Translations under genes and position numbers: made by a program
Source: Deltaproteobacteria bacterium
Lineage (GTDB): Bacteria > Desulfobacterota > DSM-4660 > Desulfatiglandales > HGW-15
NCBI GenBank assembly: GCA_020060215.1
Contig: JAGVAP010000055.1
Coordinates: 1 to 56,174 of the forward strand
Reading direction: 5' to 3'
Length of the DNA: 56,174 nt
Shown here: positions 36,201 to 42,792 of the stretch, in pieces
How positions within the stretch are numbered: the stretch's first letter is position 1
Layout of the letters: every line of letters starts with the position of its first letter
The notes under the pieces: model-generated
Seen by the model: the letters and a program-made list of their open reading frames with translations, nothing else
What the model was told of the DNA's origin: nothing
Database searches by the model: none

Positions 36201-36672
36201 GCATACCCGCAATGCCCCCTCCCACGATGAGGACGTTCGGGTTGACCGGAACGACCTTCGTATCCAGGGGCCGCTGGAGGGGAACGCGGCGGATGCCCGC
36301 CCTGCAGAGATCGATCGCCTTTGCGGTGGCCTCGTCCTCGTTGTCCGTCACCCAGGAGCAGTGCTCCCGGATGCAGACCATGTGGAAGGCCTTGTAAGGG
36401 TTCAGACCCGATCTCTGGCACACACGGCGAAAGGTGAGCTCATGCATCCTGGGCGAGCAGGAGGCCACCACCACGCGGGTGAGCGCCGACTCGTGGATGT
36501 CCTTGTGGATGATCTCCTGCCCCGGGTCCGAGCACATGAACTTGTAGTCCCTGGAGACGACCACCCCGGGTTGCCGGGCCATGGCATCCCTGACCTCCTC
36601 GACGCGCACCTTCCCCGCGATGTTCGACCCGCAGTGACATACGTAAAAACCGATGCGTTCTTCCTTTTGCAT
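33286..36672 (-). CDS. hdrA: HdrA fused with GltD-like NADPH oxidoreductase
   Basis: A 1128-residue multidomain flavoprotein. N-terminal HdrA part: IGFYVCHCGSNIAGKV, FAD site PNVLIVGGGIAGMQAALDVA, FPTLDCAACIGTPKM and ferredoxin CTGCGECARVCPVERP. An inserted GltD/NfnB-like module follows: CKAACPSQVSVQGF, VCGRVCHHPCESICTR, a second FAD site VAIVGAGPAGLACGYFLALA and an NADPH site VAVIGGGNVAMDAVRSARRL followed by YRRS. The HdrA part resumes with CLECGTCSECLQCVKSCGPK, YCSRVCCMYALKYA and C-terminal CVGCRVCSGLCAY / CKGCGSCAAYCPSGA. Likely role: bifurcating or confurcating electrons between NADPH, ferredoxin and the Hdr site. The start is the second of two ATGs (GGAG 5 bases upstream). Confidence 0.93.
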   Translation of the reverse strand: MQKEERIGFYVCHCGSNIAGKVRVEEVRDAMARQPGVVVSRDYKFMCSDPGQEIIHKDIHESALTRVVVASCSPRMHELTFRRVCQRSGLNPYKAFHMVCIREHCSWVTDNEDEATAKAIDLCRAGIRRVPLQRPLDTKVVPVNPNVLIVGGGIAGMQAALDVASAGFKAYLVEKQPTIGGHMLQFDKTFPTLDCAACIGTPKMVSVGQHPNIELMTYSEVQEISGFIGNYTVKILKKPRYILEDKCTGCGECARVCPVERPSEWDQDLQMRKAIYRSFPQAVPITYVIDKKGTAPCKAACPSQVSVQGFVALINSGKYREALELFKEAHPFPGVCGRVCHHPCESICTRSDVDEPLAIQHLHRFLADLDMDGTGPFVPVPGPRREEKVAIVGAGPAGLACGYFLALAGFRPTVFEKLPKAGGMLVAGIPAYRLPRDVIETEIGVIEKLGVEIRTGVEIGRDITVEGLRKDGYRAFFLAVGAHECKPLGVEGEDLKGVFSGVDFLRDVNLGQPVLPGKRVAVIGGGNVAMDAVRSARRLGAEHAFVVYRRSLEEMPANREEIEECEQEGIPIHTLTGPVRFIGEDGRVKAVECIRMELGEPDESGRRRPRPVAGSEFNIEVDAVISAIGQETDWACLTPECACALTDWKTMKVDPLTLQSDDPDIFAGGDAVSGPQTVVEAVAAGKEAAESIRRFIDGVDLRVGRSAERPYTRPDPSVRARMERVSMRMSGVEERIGNFGEVALGFSEQEAKAEAARCLECGTCSECLQCVKSCGPKAIDHAMKPEIREIEVGTVILATGYDLLDPTPMKRFGYGKYPNVLTSLEFERLTNSTGPTGGEIRMRNGSGGYEQPPSSVAILHCIGSRDTNYHEYCSRVCCMYALKYAHLIKDRVGHGTAVYNFYIDLRCFGKGYEEFLNRVQHEGVKLIRGKPGYVTDQFESSEEEGKLVVVGEDTLLNKMMRVPVDMVILCSALEPRKDAVDVARLFGLSTGRDGFFLEEHPKLEPVSTAAAGVFVAGACQGPKDIPDTVAQAKGAASSAIALSAFGRVEVSPMTSWIDPDICVGCRVCSGLCAYSAIEFDARHGVSIVNEAKCKGCGSCAAYCPSGAAKVSHFTDKQIFAEIEGMTAA

Positions 36673-36723
36673 CATCTCTCCAGCAAATTCCAGTTAGCAG
36701 GATTCCGAACGGATCCCCCATTT

Positions 36724-36850
36724 TCAGGTTGCTCAAAAATGCCCAGATGCAAGGTGCCCGAACTCTTGAGGAGTGAGGCGTACAAGATAGTACGTCGCAA
36801 CGACGAAGGACGAGGGCAACGCAGCAGACGGGCGTTTTTCAGCAACCTGA
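36724..36850. mobile_element. MITE-like element with CAGGTTGCT terminal inverted repeats
   Basis: The left terminus TCAGGTTGCTCAAAAATGCC (36724-) and the right terminus GGGCGTTTTTCAGCAACCTG (to 36849) are complementary over about 27 positions with four mismatches. The inside contains GAGTGAGGCGTACAAGATAG and TACGTCGCAACGACGAAGGA, which I recognise as a sequence family common between genes in anaerobic deltaproteobacteria. The right end supplies the last three codons and the stop of the hdrD-like gene. Confidence 0.7.
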
Positions 36851-37990
36851 TAGGGACTCCTCGATGATCTCGGCTATATCCATGACCTTCATCTCTTCAT
36901 CTTTGCCCGCGGTCTTGAGCGCGTCCTCGAACATCAGGGTACAGTAAGGGCAGGCGGTGGCGATCACGTCGGCGCCCGCTTCGGCCGCCTCCCGGACCCT
37001 CAACAGGGCGAATCGCTCCTGGGCCGGAATTTCGTTCCATATCCCGCCGCCCCCGCCTCCGCAGCAAAGGCTCTCTTCCCTGTTCCGTCTCATCTCCACG
37101 AGCTCGATCCCGGGCACGGACCTGATCGTCTCGCGCGGCTCCTCATAGATCTGGTTGTGCCTTCCGAGATAGCAGGGATCGTGATACGCCACCTTTTTTT
37201 CGATCCTCTTTTTCGGCGCGATCTTGCCCTTCCTGATGAGATCCAGGAGAATGAGGACATAGTGGACGGCCTCGTAAGAGCCGCCGAGTTCGGCGTAGTC
37301 TTTCTTGAAGGCATTGAGGCAGTGGGGGGAGCCGGTAATGATCCTTTTCACGCCCTTCTCTTCAAAGAGCCCCATGTTGTTCCCGGCGAGCTTCCCGAAG
37401 AGATCTTCACCGCCGAGCTTCCGGATGGCATCCCCGCAGCAGTTCTCCTTCACGCCCAGGATGCCGAAGTCCACGCCCCCTGCCTTGAGCAGTCTGATCA
37501 GGGCCTTTCCGGCCTTCTGGTTTCGCGCATCGTAGGCCTGGGTGCAGCACGTGAAATAGAGGTAATCCATTCCCGCCTCGAAACCCTTCACGTCGAGTCC
37601 CTCCAGCCAGGCGGTCCTGGTCTCCGGGTCGCCGGACCAGGGGTTCCCCCTGCCCGACGCGCTCCCCAGGGGGACCTTCAGCGAGGCAGGCAGAGAGCCG
37701 GTCTCGCTCATCATTGCCCGCATGGAGCGGATGATGTCCGTAATGCCAAGGGAGCGTGGACAGTTGTCCATGCATCGGTTGCAGGTGACGCAGTACCAGA
37801 GTTCTTCCCCTTCGATGCCCTCGAGACCGAACTGGCCCAGGCGAATGATGTTCCGGGGGCTGAAGTAGCGCACCAGGTTCCAGGGGCAGACCCCGGTGCA
37901 GGTCGCGCACTGCATGCAGGCATCCAGGTCACGACCGCCCAGTTCCTTGATGGCCTCGGTCACCTCCAGAAAAGGCGTGACATACCCCAT
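36839..37990 (-). CDS. hdrD: HdrD-like Fe-S oxidoreductase (HdrC-HdrB fusion)
   Basis: 383 residues. The N-terminal HdrC-like part has CMQCATCTGVCPWNLVRYFS and CVTCNRCMDNCPRSLGITDI. The C-terminal HdrB-like part has two CCG regions: YFTCCTQAYD, KENCCGDAIRKLGG and SPHCLNAFKKDY, then YHDPCYLGRHN, ESLCCGGGGGGIWNE and TACPYCTLMFEDAL. HdrD-type subunits reduce disulfides or link thiols to membrane carriers. No NarI-like (HdrE/DsrM) partner is in view, so electrons probably come from the adjacent HdrA-GltD. The start at 37990 has AAGGAGG upstream. The final SGC-stop is encoded by a repeat element. Confidence 0.88.
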   Translation of the reverse strand: MGYVTPFLEVTEAIKELGGRDLDACMQCATCTGVCPWNLVRYFSPRNIIRLGQFGLEGIEGEELWYCVTCNRCMDNCPRSLGITDIIRSMRAMMSETGSLPASLKVPLGSASGRGNPWSGDPETRTAWLEGLDVKGFEAGMDYLYFTCCTQAYDARNQKAGKALIRLLKAGGVDFGILGVKENCCGDAIRKLGGEDLFGKLAGNNMGLFEEKGVKRIITGSPHCLNAFKKDYAELGGSYEAVHYVLILLDLIRKGKIAPKKRIEKKVAYHDPCYLGRHNQIYEEPRETIRSVPGIELVEMRRNREESLCCGGGGGGIWNEIPAQERFALLRVREAAEAGADVIATACPYCTLMFEDALKTAGKDEEMKVMDIAEIIEESLSGC

Positions 37991-38288
37991 TTCTTGTCGC
38001 CTCCTTGCCTGCACAGAATCAACCTCTTCACCCTGATGTATCGAAGGGTGAACAAGGCCCAGGGTTTTCAAACAACCTGTAACCGCCGCTCCTGGAGCAT
38101 GAGCGGTCCAGCGGCAGAACGGAAATACCAAGACCCGGCCGTTCAGCCACGAATGGTTGTCGCTTGAGGGGGGATGATGTTCAAACAGACCGATGAGGAT
38201 GAGCAGGGTTTCTCTTCACTGGAACTCAGAAAAGCGGGAAGAGGGTGCTTGTCCGGGTTCCGGCCCAGCCTAGCGGGTTCCGGTCTAA
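37991..38288. other. 298-base gap upstream of the Hdr operon
   Basis: No gene is recognised. The stretch should contain the Hdr operon promoter on the minus strand, but I find no clear -35/-10 pair. CGGGTTCCGG occurs twice in direct orientation at 38254-38263 and 38274-38283, just past the ribF stop. Confidence 0.4.
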
Positions 38289-39236
38289 TCAATCCGGTCC
38301 CTCGGTCTTTCGCCCGTTGAAAAACGTCTTCGCCACCTCGATGTCCCGGGCGATCTGATCAGATAGTTCCTCGATATTCTGGAAGGACTTTTCGTCCCTG
38401 ATCCGCTTCTGAAAACTGATCTCGATGGGTTTCCCGACGATGTCCTCTGAGAAATCCAGGATGTGGGTCTCGACGGTGAGTGCGTTCACGCCGAAAGTGG
38501 GGTTATAACCCACGTTGGTGACCGCCGGGCGGACCTTCCCGTCCACTCGAACGCTCACGGCATATACCCCGGGTTTCGGCATCAGTTCATCTTCCGTCTT
38601 GATGTTGGCTGTCGGAAAACCGAGAAGCCTCCCTCCCCGGTTGGCCCCTTTGACGACTGTTGACCAGATCTGGTAATCCCTCCCGAGAAGCAGCTTCGCC
38701 TCGGCGAGGTTGCCTTCGGCGACCAGCTTCCGGATGGATGTGCTCGAGACGACCGCGTGGTCGATGTAGACCGGCCCGACCAGGTGGACCTGGAACCCGA
38801 GCTCCTTCCCCATCTTTTGGAGCAGTTCCACGTTCCCCTTACGTCCGCGGCCGAAGGTGTAATCATAACCGACCACCACTTCACGGATGCCGATCTTCTT
38901 CACTAGGATGTCGGAGACGAACTCCTCTGCGCCGATCGAGGCGAATCGGGGGGTGAAGGGGACGCAGATGATCACGTCGATGCCGGCCTTGGAGATGAGG
39001 GAGAGCTTCTGCTCGGTCGGTGTGATCATGGCGGGGCCGTTGCCCTTGTTGATGATCTTGATGGGGTGCGGATTGAAGGTCATGACCACGGACCGGCCCC
39101 CGATGGCCTTGGCCCTTCTCTTTACGAGGTTAAAAAGGGCGAGGTGGCCCTTGTGCACGCCGTCGAAGTTCCCGATGGTCAGGACAGGGTTTTCCAGTTG
39201 CCGGTTCAGGGCATCCAGGTCGTAGATTACGTTCAT
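38289..39236 (-). CDS. ribF: Bifunctional riboflavin kinase/FMN adenylyltransferase
   Basis: 315 residues. The N-terminal FAD synthetase domain shows PVLTIGNFDGVHKGHLALFN (HxGH-type nucleotidyltransferase) and the later VVSSTSIRKLVAEG. The C-terminal riboflavin kinase domain shows VKGANRGGRLLGFPTANIKT and a Glu in ETHILDFSEDIVGK. It makes FMN and FAD from riboflavin, which the many flavoproteins here need. The start at 39236 (MNVIYDLDAL) fits the family; 40 additional in-frame codons upstream look unconserved. Confidence 0.97.
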   Translation of the reverse strand: MNVIYDLDALNRQLENPVLTIGNFDGVHKGHLALFNLVKRRAKAIGGRSVVMTFNPHPIKIINKGNGPAMITPTEQKLSLISKAGIDVIICVPFTPRFASIGAEEFVSDILVKKIGIREVVVGYDYTFGRGRKGNVELLQKMGKELGFQVHLVGPVYIDHAVVSSTSIRKLVAEGNLAEAKLLLGRDYQIWSTVVKGANRGGRLLGFPTANIKTEDELMPKPGVYAVSVRVDGKVRPAVTNVGYNPTFGVNALTVETHILDFSEDIVGKPIEISFQKRIRDEKSFQNIEELSDQIARDIEVAKTFFNGRKTEGPD

Positions 39237-39339
39237 CTCAGCATCACCACCACTTCCAATCAGCACGGCTTTTCGGCCGAGGGTACTCTTCCAAGCGCGG
39301 AACCGCCGCCGCAGGTATTTCTCTTCAGCGACTAAGCTG

Positions 39340-39366
39340 TTGACACGGAACATCAAATATTATAAA
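39340..39366 (+). promoter_or_regulatory. Promoter for tRNA-Leu
   Basis: TTGACA at 39340-39345 and TATAAA at 39361-39366 (15-base spacer; TAAAAA at 17 is an alternative -10), in a local AT-rich stretch about 30 bases upstream of the tRNA. Confidence 0.5.
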
Positions 39367-39396
39367 AACAATTTACAAAGATCAAATGCCAAACGT

Positions 39397-39483
39397 GCCG
39401 AAGTGGCGGAATTGGTAGACGCGCTAGGTTCAGGGTCTAGTGGGCGTGCGCCTGTGCAGGTTCGAGTCCTGTCTTCGGCACCA
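39397..39483 (+). tRNA. tRNA-Leu (anticodon CAG)
   Basis: An 87-base type II tRNA. The acceptor GCCGAAG (39397-39403) pairs with CTTCGGC (39473-39479), followed by A and an encoded CCA. The D loop is GGAATTGGTAGAC. The anticodon stem CTAGG/TCTAG encloses TTCAGGG, giving anticodon CAG (codon CUG). A long variable arm (TGGGCGTGCGCCTGT) precedes the T arm CAGGTTCGAGTCCTG. All features fit tRNA-Leu. Confidence 0.98.
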
Positions 39484-39534
39484 CCAAAATCAAGGACTTC
39501 CGAATAACAGGGTCCTGAAAGGCTTGATAGGAAG

Positions 39535-39570
39535 GGCTTTTGGCGGCTTATGCTGCTGAAAGCCTTTTCT
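39535..39570 (+). terminator. Hairpin with T-run downstream of tRNA-Leu
   Basis: GGCTTTTGGCGGC and GCTGCTGAAAGCC form a 13-bp stem (three G-U wobbles) around TTAT, followed directly by TTTTCT. A probable intrinsic terminator of the tRNA transcript. Confidence 0.6.
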
Positions 39571-40050
39571 GTTGCGGTTCTTGGCATCTTTAACCTGTCT
39601 ATCTAACAGCCCGGCCCTGCACGCCTCCACTACCCCTATGGGCCCGAACAATAACTTTCATGCTCCACTCCCTCTTGCCCCTAAACCTCCACCTCCATAG
39701 GACTCGGATGGTTCTAGCGCTCCGGCGAGAAGCAGGGCAGTTTTCAGGGTTCAGTAAGACCCGCTGCAGATGGAGCAGCGAGTTCGACCCCCGCGCCTCG
39801 CACCGGATAGACTACTTGGAGAGATTTCGATCGAGACTCGTCCAGGAGGCCCCCATGGCCTTCGCCTGGGTTAAAATGACTGCCAAGCTCTCTTCATCGG
39901 CCCCTGACTTCCTGAATTCCCACGTAAAGCAGGGGTTTGGAAGGTGTGCATAAGCCCTTTTTGCAGCCAGAATTCTAGCCTCAACCCATTTACGGTGTTG
40001 GCACAACCCTTATCTTGTTCTGACAAAGAAAGAACATTGGAGGTCCTCTT
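39571..40050. other. 480-base stretch without a recognisable gene
   Basis: No supported coding sequence. Open frames on both strands (for example around 39660-39953) have no recognisable product, ribosome site or codon character. GGAGG at 40038-40042 belongs to the gene starting at 40051. It may include decayed sequence downstream of the tRNA, but no integrase or duplicated tRNA end is visible. Confidence 0.5.
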
Positions 40051-40581
40051 ATGTACAATGCTCTTACAAAAGCAGGTGTTTCCTTGCTGGCCATCACGGC
40101 CGTCATCCTCCTTTTCGCTACCTCGGCAATGGCACAGAGAAGCGACCCTGTGGGTTTTTCGGTCGCGGCCAGTGGTGGAGAAAGAGTTGGAACGGTCGTA
40201 GATGTGGTCCTCGGGCCAGGAGGCAGGGGCTATGACTATACCATAAGGCTGGATGATGGCAGTCGGGCCGTGGTACATGACAGTAAGCTCAGCACCGATC
40301 AGAATACTCGCGTGGTTACGTTCCTGGGAAGCAAAGACGAGTTGTACAAAATGGCATCGAGAGATACGTATCGTGGCTATTACCGAGACAGGTATCGGGA
40401 TGACCGCTATCGAGACGACCGATACCGAGATGATCGTTATCGGGATGACCGCTATCGAGATCGAGGCTATTACGGGGATCGTTACGACGATCGTTACCGT
40501 GATGATCGGTACCGAGATCGTTACGATCAGCGAGATCTTAACCGGTCTGAAGGGCTTCTTGAGCAGTTTTTCGGTCAGTGA
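40051..40581 (+). CDS. Exported PRC-barrel-like protein with RYRDD repeats
   Basis: 176 residues. Residues 1-28 are a Sec signal peptide (hydrophobic VSLLAITAVILLFATSAMA, cleavage after AMA). About 32-95 form a small beta domain (DPVGFSVAASGGERVGTVVD; YDYTIRLDDGSRAVVHDSKL) resembling PRC-barrel or surface beta-barrel folds. About 105-160 are a near-perfect pentapeptide repeat of RYRDD/DRYRD type, very rich in Tyr, Arg and Asp. The strong GGAGG before the ATG and the terminator after it support expression. Its function is unknown; the charged tyrosine-rich tail suggests binding to wall, metal or a polymer. Confidence 0.75.
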   Translation: MYNALTKAGVSLLAITAVILLFATSAMAQRSDPVGFSVAASGGERVGTVVDVVLGPGGRGYDYTIRLDDGSRAVVHDSKLSTDQNTRVVTFLGSKDELYKMASRDTYRGYYRDRYRDDRYRDDRYRDDRYRDDRYRDRGYYGDRYDDRYRDDRYRDRYDQRDLNRSEGLLEQFFGQ

Positions 40582-40602
40582 TTGACCTGAATCCTTATCA
40601 CT

Positions 40603-40640
40603 GTGCCCTCGATTTCACCGGATCGGGGGCACTCCTTTCT
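40603..40640 (+). terminator. Terminator after the RYRDD-repeat gene
   Basis: GTGCCCTCGAT (40603-40613) pairs with ATCGGGGGCAC (40622-40632; one G-U) across an 8-base loop and is followed by TCCTTTCT, 22 bases past the stop codon. Confidence 0.65.
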
Positions 40641-40720
40641 GGGAAAGGCCGGCGGCAGCTGTCATCATGAGGGTTTTGTGAAGCCCGTTTTGTGAAGCCC
40701 TTTGAATCGCGGAAAACCTT

Positions 40721-40912
40721 TCAGGGCCACGGGGTCTTCGTGGTCATGCCAGGGCGGGACGTCTTCTCAGGCTGCAAAGAATCGATGGGTGAATCATCAC
40801 CCCGGAGAGCGGCGAGGGCTTGATCGAGTCGGTTCAGTTGATCCTCGATCGCTCTGAGTTGTTCCTGATAGTACCCCCGCTTTTCTTCCAGCTTCTGGAT
40901 CACATCTTCCAT
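40721..40912 (-). CDS. Small coiled-coil protein of unknown function
   Basis: 63 residues. The first two thirds form a clear heptad coiled coil (MEDVIQKLEEKRGYYQEQLR, AIEDQLNRLDQALAALRG), with a Pro/Thr-rich tail. An excellent ribosome site (AAGGAGG, 6 bases before ATG) supports translation. I do not recognise a family. It stands alone between the RYRDD-repeat gene (convergent) and a repeat-containing gap. Confidence 0.7.
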   Translation of the reverse strand: MEDVIQKLEEKRGYYQEQLRAIEDQLNRLDQALAALRGDDSPIDSLQPEKTSRPGMTTKTPWP

Positions 40913-41024
40913 ATCCCACCTCCTTCAAAAGGCCTCACGGCCGCAGCCCAATCCCGCCACCAGGTTTCGCCACCTGAGGGCCTCGCAAAGCAAGGCGTTG
41001 TGTGAAATATGCGAAGCAGATTCC

Positions 41025-41056
41025 ATTTCTTTGTGTCTTAGTGCCTTGGTGGCAGG
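41025..41056. repeat. Dispersed repeat (TTAGTGCCTTxGTGGC family), copy 2
   Basis: TTTCTTTGTGTCTTAGTGCC and CTTGGTGGCAG match the unit in the hdrB-apbE gap (26760-26783) with few differences. The rest of the 354-base gap 40913-41266 shows no gene. Confidence 0.55.
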
Positions 41057-41266
41057 TCCTCTCCGCAATTGCAGCTAAGAACCTAATAGCCAGTCCGGGG
41101 TGGAAGTCAACCTCCGGAAACCGGTGGGGAAAAAGCAATCCCCTTTCCTTGGTTCCTGCTTTTTCAATCCAAAAACCGCCTGTGCGCGCGGGGAAATCCG
41201 GCCTTGCAGGCATTGCCGTTCCCTGTTAAAGTCCTCATTCAATCTGTATCAGGGTGGGGAGCCGTC

Positions 41267-42013
41267 GTGTTCAAGAAGGTCATTTCGGAAGGTCAGACAG
41301 AAGCGGGGAGGGCAGGCTTGCGTTTCGCCAAGGAAGTAGGTATTCCCTCGGTGCCCGGATCCCCTCTCCGATCAAGACAGAATGCCCTCGAGTCGGACGG
41401 CACCCTCATCATCTGTTGCGGCGAGCTTACAGGGGAGCTGCTCAGGATGAGAAAGCTTGTGGAGCGGGAAAAACGCCCCTGCCTTGTCATCGATCTTGCC
41501 AGTACCAACGGGTTGACGGCTGCAGGGAAGATCGTGAACTGGATCGACGGCTTCGGGATCGAGGTCCTGAATATTACCGGTCAGGAGTCGAGCGACAACC
41601 CCCGTCTCTATCAAGACGCCCTCAAGCTGCTGAGGGCCGCCTACTATATGGCGGCCTTGCTGGAGGCCTTGCCTGGGGATCGGGAGATCTTCCCCGCTTT
41701 CCCCGGAACCATTGAGGAAGCCCTGGAGAGCCTGACCGCCGGCATGTCCCTCAAAGAAAAGACCAGGCTCGCAAGGATGGATGAGGGGGAGCTGACCTTT
41801 TTCCATCCCGCCCTGGCGGCATACATCAACGAGAAGTTCGGCCTTTCGGCAGGAAATCGGAACCTGGTGGCGGCTTGCCGGACGGCGTCTGGGATCTTTG
41901 ACCTGGATGAGAGCGGCGCATCGGTCCTGATCATCAAAAGACTCTTCGAGAAGCTGAGAGCCACTCATTCTCTCCGTGTGGTGACCAGACGGAACGTTTC
42001 CTCTTCTTTTTGA
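41267..42013 (+). CDS. Putative molybdenum carrier-like protein with DUF6794-like C-terminus
   Basis: 248 residues. The N-terminus FKKVISEGQTEAGRAGLRFA resembles the 'putative molybdenum carrier' Rossmann family (usual form: ISGGQTGADRAALDxA), with the glycine-rich loop altered, and DGTLIICCGELTGELLRMRK matches its second motif. The C-terminal ~75 residues (FPGTIEEALESLTAGMSLKE, then DEGELTFFHPALAAYINEKF and GLSAGNRNLVAACR) look like the DUF6794 domain. The start GTG at 41267 has GGGGAG 5 bases upstream. Biochemical function is not established. Both assignments are from pattern memory, so treat them as tentative. Confidence 0.6.
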   Translation: MFKKVISEGQTEAGRAGLRFAKEVGIPSVPGSPLRSRQNALESDGTLIICCGELTGELLRMRKLVEREKRPCLVIDLASTNGLTAAGKIVNWIDGFGIEVLNITGQESSDNPRLYQDALKLLRAAYYMAALLEALPGDREIFPAFPGTIEEALESLTAGMSLKEKTRLARMDEGELTFFHPALAAYINEKFGLSAGNRNLVAACRTASGIFDLDESGASVLIIKRLFEKLRATHSLRVVTRRNVSSSF

Positions 42014-42193
42014 TCACGATCAGATGAAGAACGGTTGAGTCGACAGGAAACACCCGGGACACGCAGCCATCGTCTTTCGGGGGGAGGAGGTCTACGGCGG
42101 CGCCGAAAACTGGCCGGAAGGCCCCGCAAACCCGAGAAACGATGAAGGGCGCGGTCCTGCGATCGCGGCGAGGATCCGCGAAAGAAGTGGCCC

Positions 42194-42221
42194 TTGACAT
42201 AACCTAGCGAAAAGGTATTCT
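42194..42221 (+). promoter_or_regulatory. Promoter for the Fur-family regulator, possible operator
   Basis: TTGACA (42194-42199), a 16-base spacer and TATTCT (42216-42221). Immediately downstream is the semi-palindromic TTATTGTCTAGTAATCATT (42221-42239), which has the AT-rich inverted character of PerR/Fur boxes and could mediate autoregulation. Confidence 0.5.
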
Positions 42222-42252
42222 TATTGTCTAGTAATCATTGGACGCATTCACG

Positions 42253-42720
42253 ATGAAAACCTTGCAGGAACAACTCAACACCTTCGAGGCCGCTTGCCGG
42301 AATGCCGACCTAAAGGTCACCCAGCAGCGGCTGGAAGTCTATCGCGAGCTGCTCCTGGCCACGGACCACCCCACGGCCGAGGCGTTGTACCACCGCCTGC
42401 GAGGTAGACTCCCCACGATCTCTCTGGATACTGTTTATCGGACCCTTTCCACCCTGGCAAAGCATGGACTGATCAACCGCGTAGAGACGGCGGAAAGCCT
42501 CTCAAGGTTCGAGGTGGCCCGCATCCCGCACCACCATCTCATCTGCCGGGAATGCGGGGAGATCGTCGACTTCAGGTGGCCCCTCGTCGATGAGGCGAAC
42601 CTTCCGGACGAAGTCTCCGCCTGGGGAAAGGCGGACCACAGGAGCCTGATCGTCTACGGGGTCTGCACAGGGTGCTCAGAGCTCCAAGAGGGGCGGCGCG
42701 TACACAAGGAAAGAGATTGA
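42253..42720 (+). CDS. Fur-family transcriptional regulator (PerR-like)
   Basis: 155 residues. The winged-helix part contains LKVTQQRLEVYRELLLATDH and TISLDTVYRTLSTLAKHGLI. The dimerisation part has the metal ligands HHHLICRECGEIVDF and VCTGCSEL (two CxxC, structural zinc). The sequence is closer to PerR-type peroxide sensors than to Fur (TVYRTL, IPHHHLIC), but this is a judgement from motif style. It follows a promoter with a possible self-operator. The ATG at 42253 has no good ribosome site; TTG at 42238 is an alternative start. Confidence 0.85.
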   Translation: MKTLQEQLNTFEAACRNADLKVTQQRLEVYRELLLATDHPTAEALYHRLRGRLPTISLDTVYRTLSTLAKHGLINRVETAESLSRFEVARIPHHHLICRECGEIVDFRWPLVDEANLPDEVSAWGKADHRSLIVYGVCTGCSELQEGRRVHKERD

Positions 42721-42792
42721 CCTCCGAGTATAGATAAGAGTAATTCCTCTCCAGTTGAATTCCCTTTGTGATCGTTCGAGAGGGGGACCCAC

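Noticed and set aside
39484..40050. Genomic-island attachment at the tRNA-Leu 3' end
   Set aside because: No integrase and no second copy of the tRNA 3' end was seen within the window; the region downstream returns quickly to ordinary genes.
40379..40540. Short regular DNA repeats that superficially look like a CRISPR or tandem array
   Set aside because: Period is 15 bases without spacers and the frame encodes the RYRDD repeats of an exported protein.
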